Below, piece by piece: positions 1 through 6,256 of a stretch of DNA of 21,595 nt. The translations under genes were made by a program, and so were the position numbers. This stretch comes from QYOJ01 sp043810345 (GTDB lineage: Bacteria; Bacteroidota; Bacteroidia; Bacteroidales; FEN-979). The stretch covers positions 1 to 21,595 of the forward strand of contig JBDROF010000029.1 in NCBI GenBank assembly GCA_043810345.1, given 5' to 3'. The first letter of the stretch is position 1. Each line of letters starts with the position of its first letter. The notes under the pieces were generated by a model. That model saw only the letters and a program-made list of their open reading frames with translations, did not search any database and had not been told where the DNA came from.

Positions 1-402
1 GTCAACAGCAGCCTCTGGTTCATTAAACGCAAGGGAAGCAATGGAGGCGGCTGAATAGTCGCCGATTCCTTTCAGCTCCCTGATCCGTGCGAAGGTTCCA
101 GGGAACTCTCCCCCCCACCGTTCCACAATCTCCCGGGCTGAGGCATGAAGGTTCCTTGCCCGTGAGTAATAACCCAGTCCCTGCCAGACTTTCAGGACCT
201 CTTCCTCGCTACCGGATGCCAGTGACCGGATGTCCGGAAACCGTTCCACGAATCGCTTATAATATCCTAATCCCTGCTCCATGCGGGTCTGTTGCAGGAT
301 CACTTCAGAAACCCAGATTAGGTAAGGGTCCTTTGTCCCCCGAAAAGGGAGTTCCCGCTTGTTTTCTTCGTACCAGGAGATGAGATCGGAGGTGAAAGAC
401 AT
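1..402 (-). CDS. mutY: A/G-specific adenine glycosylase MutY, N-terminal part (runs off left edge)
   Basis: Base-excision repair glycosylase that removes adenine mispaired with 8-oxoguanine. The reverse complement from the ATG at 402-400 reads 134 residues without a stop and leaves the window in frame. Visible family features are LPFRGTKDPYLIWVSEVILQ near residues 18-37, with E33 at the position of the catalytic Glu, WQGLGYYSRARNL at 73-85, and the helix-hairpin-helix segment ELKGIGDYSAASIA at 109-122. The last codon in the window (D134, in AAVD) matches the catalytic Asp of the family's LDGN motif. The iron-sulfur cluster and the C-terminal 8-oxoG recognition domain lie outside. It is transcribed divergently from the HU gene. 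Family assignment is firm; completeness cannot be judged. Confidence 0.95.
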   Translation of the reverse strand, partial: MSFTSDLISWYEENKRELPFRGTKDPYLIWVSEVILQQTRMEQGLGYYKRFVERFPDIRSLASGSEEEVLKVWQGLGYYSRARNLHASAREIVERWGGEFPGTFARIRELKGIGDYSAASIASLAFNEPEAAVD

Positions 403-451
403 ACTGCAATATTAATTTTTTTCTGTATTTCATTGTCTTTCAAAAAAGTTA

Positions 452-459
452 TATATTTG
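452..459 (+). promoter_or_regulatory. Candidate Bacteroidota -7 box for the HU gene
   Basis: TATATTTG matches the Bacteroidota -7 consensus TAnnTTTG exactly and lies in an AT-rich stretch between divergent mutY and HU. Transcription would begin near 466, leaving a leader of about 55 nt. A -33 TTTG element is not clear; TTTC at 428-431 has the right spacing (20 bp) with one mismatch. Confidence 0.6.
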
Positions 460-520
460 CAGCCCGTTTCCCATGGAACAAATTCATTCATTATTAACAA
501 TATAACAAATTACCTGTAGT

Positions 521-811
521 ATGACAAAAGCAGAAATCGTAGCAGAAATTGCTAGCAAGACCGGTATCGAAAAAGTAGCCGTTCAGGCCACCGTTGAAGC
601 TTTTATGGACACTGTAAAGAACTCCATGATTAATGGACAAAACGTTTATCTGAGAGGTTTTGGCAGTTTCATTATTAAAAAAAGAGCTGAAAAAACAGGA
701 AGAAACATCTCCCGAAACACCACCCTGATTATTCCTGCCCACAATATTCCCTCTTTTAAGCCGGCAAAAACGTTCGTTAACAAAATTAAATCCAGCGTAA
801 AAGTTAAGTAA
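521..811 (+). CDS. HU/IHF-family nucleoid DNA-binding protein
   Basis: Small basic histone-like protein that dimerises and bends DNA. The 96 residues show the complete HU fold: N-terminal helices starting MTKAEIVAEIASKTGI, the signature VYLRGFGSFIIKKR (about residues 43-56), and the beta-arm region GRNISRNTTLIIPAHNIPSFKP (split here only as the arm at about 60-81). The arm reads IPAHNIPSFKP rather than the more common IPASKVPSFKP. The length is normal for the family. The strong promoter match at 452-459 fits an abundant protein. It sits between mutY and rng, as in many Bacteroidota genomes. Whether it acts as HU or IHF cannot be told from sequence. Confidence 0.95.
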   Translation: MTKAEIVAEIASKTGIEKVAVQATVEAFMDTVKNSMINGQNVYLRGFGSFIIKKRAEKTGRNISRNTTLIIPAHNIPSFKPAKTFVNKIKSSVKVK

Positions 812-835
812 ACTCCCTCAAAGGATTCATTCATT

Positions 836-925
836 ATGCCAAGCGGAAAAAAGAGAAAGAGACACAAGATGGCAACGCATAAGCGAAAAAAACGCTTGCG
901 CAAGAATAGGCATAAGAAGAAGTAA
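836..925 (+). CDS. Tiny basic COX24/AURKAIP1-like protein (bS22/mS38-type ribosomal protein)
   Basis: A 29-residue protein beginning MPSGKKRKRHKMATHKRKK and ending in RHKKK, with well over half its residues Lys, Arg or His. Its pattern (KRKRHKMxxHKxKKRxRxxR) is that of the C-terminal domain of mitochondrial COX24/AURKAIP1 (mS38) and the mycobacterial ribosomal protein bS22, which bind small-subunit rRNA near the decoding site. Bacteroidota genomes commonly carry such a protein just after HU. The gene starts 24 nt after the HU stop, so the two are probably co-transcribed. The start is the only ATG that gives this motif at the N-terminus. The ribosomal role is inferred from family resemblance. 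Confidence 0.78.
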   Translation: MPSGKKRKRHKMATHKRKKRLRKNRHKKK

Positions 926-959
926 TTCCTGCTTCTGCTACATTTCCTTCTGTCGAGAT

Positions 960-983
960 GATCACAAGTTCAACTCTGTGATC
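960..983 (+). promoter_or_regulatory. Perfect 7-bp inverted repeat upstream of rng
   Basis: GATCACA at 960-966 pairs with TGTGATC at 977-983 around a 10-nt spacer, ending 20 nt before the rng start codon. It could be a hairpin in the leader affecting rng translation, or a dimeric regulator site. There is no U-tract, so it is not a typical terminator. Its function is unknown. Confidence 0.35.
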
Positions 984-1003
984 CACACCTAAATAGGACG
1001 GTT

Positions 1004-2554
1004 GTGAATAAGGAACTAATTATTAATTCAACCCCGCACGGGGTTGAAATTGCCTTACTGGAAGATAAACTCCTCGTTGAACTGAACAAGGAGAAAACCA
1101 ACAACGAATACGCAGTTGGCGATATATACCTTGGCAAGGTCCGCAAGGTCATGCCCGGTTTGAATGCAGCTTTCGTAGATGTTGGTTATGGGAAAGATGC
1201 TTTCCTGCACTACCTGGATCTGGGCCCCCAGATTCAGTCGCTGCTCAAATATGTCAAAACAGCTCAATCAGGAAGAACCCCGAATCTATCGATTGGCGAT
1301 TTCCACATGGAACCGGATATTCAGAAGAGCGGGAAAATTACCGGGGTGTTGAAACCTAATCAGAATGTCCTGATTCAGATCGCCAAAGAGCCCATCTCAA
1401 CCAAAGGTCCCCGGGTTACTTCGGAATTAGCGTTTGCCGGCAGATACCTCGTCCTGCTGCCCTTCTCTGACAAGATCTCGGTGTCGCAAAAGATCAAAAG
1501 CCCGGAGGAGCGAAACCGGTTGAAACGGCTCATTACCAGTATCAGGCCAAAGAACTGTGGGATCATCATCCGGACAGTGGCAGAAAACAAACTGGTAGCC
1601 GATCTCGATCAGGACCTTCGCAACCTTTATAAACGGTGGGAGGTGATCACACAGAAGCTGAACGGAGCTGCCCCTCCGAAGAAGATCATCGGGGAGATCA
1701 AACGTACTTCTGCCATTTTGAGGGATGTGCTGAATGAAACCTTCAACCAGATCATTGTCAACGATGCAGTGCTCTATGAAGAGATCCGGGATTACATCCA
1801 GAAGATCTTTCCAGACAAGATTCATATCGTCAAGCACCATACGGCACGGATACCGGTTTTTGAAGCGTATGGTGTGGATAAGATGATTAAAAGCTCCTTC
1901 GGGAAAGAGGTGACTATCAAAAGCGGCACCTACCTGATCATCGAGCATACCGAAGCTTTGCATGTGGTTGATATCAACAGCGGACACCGTGTGAAAGCTG
2001 ACAACAACCAGGAGACCAACGCCCTGGAGGTGAACCTGGAAGCTGCGGTTGAGGTTGCCCGTCAGCTCCGGCTGCGGGATATGGGAGGGATCATCGTGGT
2101 CGACTTCATCGACATGAACCAGGGACAGAACCGCCGGAAACTGTTTGACAAGTTGCGGGATGAGATGAAAAAAGACCGGGCGAAACATTCCATTCTTCCA
2201 CCCAGCAAATTCGGACTGGTCCAGATCACCCGTCAGCGGGTCAGGCCGGAAATGAACGTTGAGATCCTGGAGAAGTGTCCGGCCTGCGACGGAACCGGCC
2301 AGATCAAACCGAGCCTGCTCCTAACCGACGAAATTGAGAATAATATCAGCTACCTGATCAATGAACAAAACGAACGGGATCTGACCCTGACCGTTCACCC
2401 GTTTGTCTATGCCTACATCAAAAAGGGACTATTCACCCTCCAGTGGAACTGGCAAAAGAAATACCGTCAACGGATCAAAGTTATCTCCCAGAACGCCAAC
2501 CATTTTCTGGAGTACCACTTTTATAATAAGAATGGGGATGAGATAAAGATGTAG
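1004..2554 (+). CDS. rng: Ribonuclease G/E family endoribonuclease
   Basis: Endoribonuclease cutting single-stranded A/U-rich RNA, with roles in rRNA maturation and mRNA decay. The 516-residue protein starts at a GTG (MNKELIINSTPHGVEIALLE), the usual RNase G beginning. It has an S1 RNA-binding domain at about residues 35-130, carrying an extra loop of roughly 35 residues after FLHYLDLG. The RNase H-like catalytic part has metal-binding D323 (VVDINSG) and D367 (VVDFIDM), and the zinc-link CPACDGTG with C425 and C428. There is no long C-terminal scaffold as in E. coli RNase E, so RNase G is the better name. It is the end of the HU block; a short inverted repeat precedes it and a heptamer-repeat spacer follows. 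Confidence 0.95.
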   Translation: MNKELIINSTPHGVEIALLEDKLLVELNKEKTNNEYAVGDIYLGKVRKVMPGLNAAFVDVGYGKDAFLHYLDLGPQIQSLLKYVKTAQSGRTPNLSIGDFHMEPDIQKSGKITGVLKPNQNVLIQIAKEPISTKGPRVTSELAFAGRYLVLLPFSDKISVSQKIKSPEERNRLKRLITSIRPKNCGIIIRTVAENKLVADLDQDLRNLYKRWEVITQKLNGAAPPKKIIGEIKRTSAILRDVLNETFNQIIVNDAVLYEEIRDYIQKIFPDKIHIVKHHTARIPVFEAYGVDKMIKSSFGKEVTIKSGTYLIIEHTEALHVVDINSGHRVKADNNQETNALEVNLEAAVEVARQLRLRDMGGIIVVDFIDMNQGQNRRKLFDKLRDEMKKDRAKHSILPPSKFGLVQITRQRVRPEMNVEILEKCPACDGTGQIKPSLLLTDEIENNISYLINEQNERDLTLTVHPFVYAYIKKGLFTLQWNWQKKYRQRIKVISQNANHFLEYHFYNKNGDEIKM

Positions 2555-2655
2555 AATGCAGAAATGTAGAATGCAGAATGCATAAATTCAAGAATGATAG
2601 TGCTAGTTAAATTCTGAATTCTGCATTCTGAATTCAGCATTCTGCATTCTGAATT
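2555..2655 (+). repeat. Intergenic heptamer repeats forming inverted arms (rng-trpS)
   Basis: Nearly the whole rng-trpS spacer is built from 7-bp units. On the right, ATTCTGA and ATTCTGC alternate in six consecutive units from 2611 to 2652, one of them degenerate (ATTCAGC). On the left, the complementary word GAATGCAGAAT occurs at 2569-2579. Its reverse complement ATTCTGCATTC appears twice (2618-2628 and 2639-2649), so the transcript could fold into alternative stems. It begins directly at the rng stop and ends 9 nt before the trpS ATG. It has no coding content. It could act as a terminator or RNA-stability element, or simply be a microsatellite. Confidence 0.8.
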
Positions 2656-2664
2656 AATAACTAT

Positions 2665-3660
2665 ATGGAAATAGTTGTAAGTGGGATAAGGTCAACCGGG
2701 AACCTGCACCTGGGGAATTATTTCGGGGCGATCCGGAATTTCGTCAAGATGCAGCATGAACACCATTGCTATTTTTTCATTGCCGATTACCACTCCCTGA
2801 CTACCCATCCCACACCGGCCGACCTGCACGACAGCGTGAAGACAGTCCTGGTTGAATTCATTGCCTGTGGCCTCGATCCGGATAAAGCCACGCTATATAT
2901 CCAGAGCGATGTACCTGAAGTGGCAGAGCTCTATCTTCTGCTTAATATGAATGCTTACCTGGGAGAGCTGGAACGCTGTACCTCCTTCAAAGAAAAGATC
3001 CGCACCCAGCCCAACAATGTCAATGCCGGCCTGCTTACCTACCCTACTCTGATGGCAGCCGATATCATCATTCATAAAGCTCATAAAGTCCCTGTTGGCA
3101 AAGACCAGGAGCAGCACCTGGAGATGACCCGTACCTTCGCCAGCCGTTTTAACCGCATTTACGGGGTGGAATACTTTCCTGAACCGGAGGCCTACAACTT
3201 CGGGGAAGATTTGGTGAAAATTCCCGGGCTGGATGGGAGTATTAAAATGTCGAAATCGGAGAATGAAAACGGCGCCATTTTCCTGACCGATTCCCCTGAG
3301 GCGATCAGAAAGAAAGTGATGCGGGCGGTCACCGACTCAGGCCCAACCAAACCAAACCAACCCAAACCTCAACCAATCGAGAACATCTTTCAGTTGTTAC
3401 AGGCCTTCTCCTCCTCCGACACCCACACTCATTTTAACGATCTTTACAACCGTTGCGATATCCAGTACGGTGATATGAAAAAACAACTGGCTGAAGACAT
3501 CATTGCCTATACTACCCCTTACCGTGAGAAGATAGTGGATCTCCGAAAGGATGATGTATACCTGGGCAAAGTGGCAAAAATGGGAGCTGAGAAGGCCCGC
3601 GAATCTGCAGCAAAGACGATCAGAGAAGTTCGCGAGATTATCGGGTTCAGGAATATGTAA
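2665..3660 (+). CDS. trpS: Tryptophanyl-tRNA synthetase
   Basis: Class I aminoacyl-tRNA synthetase that charges tRNA-Trp using ATP. The 331 residues are the normal bacterial length. The HIGH-type signature is at residues 11-17 (TGNLHLG) followed by NYFGA. The KMSKS loop is intact at 194-198 within GSIKMSKSENEN. Other family landmarks are YPTLMAADII and VPVGKDQEQHLEMTR. The proline-rich stretch PTKPNQPKPQP near 227-237 is the usual variable connection before IENIFQLL. The ATG is the first in frame after the heptamer-repeat spacer. hflX follows after 28 nt, so the two may be transcribed together. Confidence 0.97.
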   Translation: MEIVVSGIRSTGNLHLGNYFGAIRNFVKMQHEHHCYFFIADYHSLTTHPTPADLHDSVKTVLVEFIACGLDPDKATLYIQSDVPEVAELYLLLNMNAYLGELERCTSFKEKIRTQPNNVNAGLLTYPTLMAADIIIHKAHKVPVGKDQEQHLEMTRTFASRFNRIYGVEYFPEPEAYNFGEDLVKIPGLDGSIKMSKSENENGAIFLTDSPEAIRKKVMRAVTDSGPTKPNQPKPQPIENIFQLLQAFSSSDTHTHFNDLYNRCDIQYGDMKKQLAEDIIAYTTPYREKIVDLRKDDVYLGKVAKMGAEKARESAAKTIREVREIIGFRNM

Positions 3661-3688
3661 AACAGGAGAACGTTGGACGGTCCTGACG

Positions 3689-4879
3689 ATGATTGAAATC
3701 AAACCACCTCATGAAACTGCCATTCTAATCGGTGTCACCCCTAAGGGTGAAGATCCTTCCGTCACGCATGAGCACCTCGACGAACTCGCCTTCCTGATCG
3801 ATACCGCCGGCGGCATCCCCGGGAACCGGTTCATCCAGCGGCTTGAGTATCCGGATCCCCAAACCTATATCGGGTCAGGAAAATTGGCGGATGTTGCCTC
3901 CTATATCTTACATCATCCAACCGATTTAGCCGTGTTCGACGACGAACTGTCTCCCAGTCAGATCCGAAATATTGAAAAGCAACTGGACTGCCGGATCATC
4001 GACCGGAACAACCTGATCCTCGACATATTCGCCCGCCGGGCGCGCACCTCCACCGCCAAAACCCAGGTAGAACTGGCCCAGTGCGAATACCTGTTACCCC
4101 GTCTTACCCGTCGCTGGACCCACCTGGAGAAACAACGGGGAGGAATTGGCCTGAGGGGCCCTGGTGAACAGGAGATCGAAACCGACCGGCGCTACCTCCG
4201 GAGGCGGATAAAGCTGCTGAAGCAGAAGCTAAAGGAGATCGAAAAGCAAAAGGCTACGCAACGCAAGAAACGGGGTCAGCTGGTGCGGGCGGCACTGGTA
4301 GGCTACACCAATGTGGGAAAATCCACCATCATGAACCTTCTGAGTAAATCGGATGTGTTTGCCGAAGATAAACTCTTTGCCACGCTCGATACTACTGTTA
4401 GAAAGATCGTGATCCACACACAACCGTTTCTGCTCTCCGATACCGTCGGTTTCATCCGGAAACTCCCCTACTCCCTGATCGAATCCTTTAAATCGACCCT
4501 GGATGAAGTGCGTGAGTCCGATATCCTGTTGCATGTGGTGGACATCTCTCATACCGATTACGAAGAGCAGATTGATGTGGTCAAACAAACGCTGGTGGAG
4601 ATCCAGGCTGCCGATAAAATCACCATCATGGTATTCAACAAGATAGATGCGTACGATCCTGTACAGAAAGATCCGGATGACCTGACCCCGGTTACAAAAG
4701 CCAATCTGACGCTGAAGGAACTGGAAAGAATCTGGATTGCCCGGGAGAACATCCCGTCTGTATTCATCTCTGCGATTGATAAAACCCATGTGGATACCTT
4801 GAGGGAGATTCTCTACCTGGAGGTGCGGAAGATCCAGCAAACGAGGTGGCCGGAGAACAAGGAATTAACAATTAGATAA
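3689..4879 (+). CDS. hflX: Ribosome-associated GTPase HflX
   Basis: Obg-HflX class GTPase that binds the 50S subunit and rescues or splits stalled ribosomes. The 396 residues carry an N-terminal HflX domain (LDELAFLIDTAGG near 30-42, YIGSGKLADV near 60-69), a coiled-coil linker at about 165-195 and the G domain: P-loop GYTNVGKST at 205-213, G3 DTVGF at 251-255, G4 NKID at 317-320. The sequence TQVELAQCEYLLPRLTRRW and GGIGLRGPGEQEIETDRR are family hallmarks. The frame is open upstream into trpS, but conservation begins at MIEIKPPHETAILIGV, so I chose the ATG at 3689. The stop lies 27 nt before hgcA. Confidence 0.96.
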   Translation: MIEIKPPHETAILIGVTPKGEDPSVTHEHLDELAFLIDTAGGIPGNRFIQRLEYPDPQTYIGSGKLADVASYILHHPTDLAVFDDELSPSQIRNIEKQLDCRIIDRNNLILDIFARRARTSTAKTQVELAQCEYLLPRLTRRWTHLEKQRGGIGLRGPGEQEIETDRRYLRRRIKLLKQKLKEIEKQKATQRKKRGQLVRAALVGYTNVGKSTIMNLLSKSDVFAEDKLFATLDTTVRKIVIHTQPFLLSDTVGFIRKLPYSLIESFKSTLDEVRESDILLHVVDISHTDYEEQIDVVKQTLVEIQAADKITIMVFNKIDAYDPVQKDPDDLTPVTKANLTLKELERIWIARENIPSVFISAIDKTHVDTLREILYLEVRKIQQTRWPENKELTIR

Positions 4880-4886
4880 TCTTACG

Positions 4887-4894
4887 TATTTTTG
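4887..4894 (+). promoter_or_regulatory. Candidate Bacteroidota -7 box upstream of hgcA
   Basis: TATTTTTG fits TAnnTTTG exactly, between the hflX stop and the hgcA ATG. Transcription would start near 4901, giving a leader of only about 6 nt. No clear -33 TTTG is present. If real, hgcAB can be expressed apart from hflX; if not, it is read through from hflX. Confidence 0.35.
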
Positions 4895-4906
4895 TTCCCA
4901 AATCCG

Positions 4907-5944
4907 ATGAAATCCACCTTTATTACCGATCAGCTTACAATCTATTCCGTAACGATCCCGGTAGTAGCTTCAACCTGGAGCAGGAGCGATTACTGGAGCA
5001 CCGTCAGGGTTCGCTGGTCCATCGGCAGAATGAAGTACCGGGTTGATCCCGGCATCTATGCCGTAGGTACCCCCAACCGGAATTCACGGGTGTTTGTTAC
5101 AGCTAATTTCAAGCTCAGCTTTGATCATCTCAGGCGGGGGCTCGATGGGATGAATGCCTGGATCCTGGTGCTCGATACGCGTGGAATCAATGTGTGGTGT
5201 GCTGCCGGAAAGGGAACTTTCGGGACCAAAGAGCTCGTTCACCGGATCCGGATCCATCACCTCGACAAGCTGGTCGACCACCGGAAACTCATCCTGCCGC
5301 AGCTTGGCGCTACGGGCGTTGCCGCCCACGAAGTCAAACGGATGACCGGGTTTACCATACTCTATGGACCGGTGCGAGCCGGAGACATCAAAGCCTTTAT
5401 CGAATCGGGGCTGAAGGCCACAGAAGCGATGCGTACTGTCAACTTTCCGCTGGTAGACCGGTTGAAACTGATCCCTGTTGAACTCGCTTATGGCAGGTAT
5501 TATTTATTGCTTGTTCCTGTTTTCTTTGTCCTTCTGGCAGGGCTGAACCCAAGTGGATACTCGATCAACCTTGCCTTGAGTAACGGCGGAAAAGCGGTAG
5601 TGAACATCCTGGCAGCCTATCTTGCCGGCTGTGCAATTACTCCGGCAGCATTGCCCTGGATCCCTGTCCGGCCCTTTTCCATGAAGGGACTCATCGCGGG
5701 GTGGGTGTTGGCGACACCGCTTGCCTTTTTTGGTTTTTTGGGTAGCGGAACCATTGAAATTCTCTCCTGGATACTTATGATTGGAGGACTCTCTGCATTT
5801 ATGGCTATGAACTTTACCGGTTCCTCCACCTTTACCTCTTTGTCGGGTGTGAAAAAAGAGATGAAAATAGCGTTGCCGGTCCAGATTGCCATGGTCTCTC
5901 TGGGCCTGGCCGGATGGATAATTACCAGATTTATTTCGTTATGA
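4907..5944 (+). CDS. hgcA: Mercury methyltransferase corrinoid protein HgcA
   Basis: Membrane corrinoid protein that, with HgcB, transfers a methyl group to Hg(II) to make methylmercury. The 345 residues have the two-part family architecture. The N-terminal cytosolic corrinoid-binding domain resembles the acetyl-CoA pathway corrinoid protein and carries the diagnostic cap-helix motif NVWCAAGK at 95-102, with C98 the expected cobalt ligand. It is followed by GTFGTKELV and the LILPQLGATGVAAHEV segment at about 128-143. Five hydrophobic segments follow (about 198-213, 229-247, 260-279, 283-302, 321-340), with the conserved NFTGSSTFTSLSGVKKEM at 302-319. I chose ATG 4907; an in-frame TTG at 4892 lies inside the candidate promoter. 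The stop overlaps hgcB by 4 nt. A plain CdhD-type protein is ruled out by the membrane domain and cap helix. Confidence 0.96.
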   Translation: MKSTFITDQLTIYSVTIPVVASTWSRSDYWSTVRVRWSIGRMKYRVDPGIYAVGTPNRNSRVFVTANFKLSFDHLRRGLDGMNAWILVLDTRGINVWCAAGKGTFGTKELVHRIRIHHLDKLVDHRKLILPQLGATGVAAHEVKRMTGFTILYGPVRAGDIKAFIESGLKATEAMRTVNFPLVDRLKLIPVELAYGRYYLLLVPVFFVLLAGLNPSGYSINLALSNGGKAVVNILAAYLAGCAITPAALPWIPVRPFSMKGLIAGWVLATPLAFFGFLGSGTIEILSWILMIGGLSAFMAMNFTGSSTFTSLSGVKKEMKIALPVQIAMVSLGLAGWIITRFISL

Positions 5945-6237
5945 ACGAATTCGTATACCTCACCGGTGTAGTAACCCTGGAACTGGATCAGGAAACATGC
6001 AACGGCTGCCGCATGTGTCTGATTGTATGTCCGCATGCCGTTTTCGAGATGGAACATAAAAAAGCCAGGATCCGGGATAAAGATCTCTGCATGGAGTGTG
6101 GAGCCTGTGAAAAGAACTGTGGCCCGGGTTCGATTTCGGTCAGATCAGGCGTGGGTTGCGCCGCCGGTATCATCAACGGATTACTCAGGGGTTCCGAACC
6201 TACCTGTGAATGCAGTACAAAAGAAAATTGTTGTTGA
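5941..6237 (+). CDS. hgcB: Mercury methylation ferredoxin HgcB
   Basis: A 2[4Fe-4S] ferredoxin that supplies electrons to reduce the HgcA cobalamin and may help bind mercury. In 98 residues it has two cluster motifs: C20-x2-C23-x2-C26-x3-C30-P and C50-x2-C53-x2-C56-x3-C60, the second followed by G instead of P. The HgcB-specific features are an extra conserved Cys in GVGCA (C73) and a C-terminal Cys pair (C97, C98), here with further cysteines at 89 and 91. Its ATG overlaps the hgcA stop (ATGA), so translation is probably coupled. An in-frame ATG at 5914 would add nine residues inside hgcA and is less likely. The partner gene makes the assignment secure. Confidence 0.96.
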   Translation: MNEFVYLTGVVTLELDQETCNGCRMCLIVCPHAVFEMEHKKARIRDKDLCMECGACEKNCGPGSISVRSGVGCAAGIINGLLRGSEPTCECSTKENCC

Positions 6238-6256
6238 TATCCTTATCCTCTTTCCC

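Noticed and set aside
1427..2188. 253-codon open frame on the minus strand within rng
   Set aside because: It is antisense to strongly conserved RNase G sequence and its protein resembles no family; codon bias of rng explains it.
3340..3375. CAAAC-type short repeat in trpS
   Set aside because: It encodes a proline-rich connection found in many TrpS proteins (GPTKPNQPKP) and the copies are imperfect; treated as ordinary coding sequence.
3551..3688. Longer hflX starting inside trpS
   Set aside because: The extra 46 codons overlap trpS and have no HflX-like content; conserved sequence begins at the ATG at 3689.
4892..4906. TTG start for hgcA
   Set aside because: It overlaps a candidate -7 box, adds only five residues and a proper ATG follows at 4907.
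4907..5944. Acetyl-CoA synthase corrinoid subunit (CdhD) instead of HgcA
   Set aside because: The NVWCAAGK cap helix and five C-terminal membrane segments are specific to HgcA, and no other acetyl-CoA pathway gene is nearby.
6023..6256. N-terminal extension of lnt through hgcB
   Set aside because: This is the out-of-frame shadow of hgcB; the first membrane helix of Lnt starts at the ATG at 6257.
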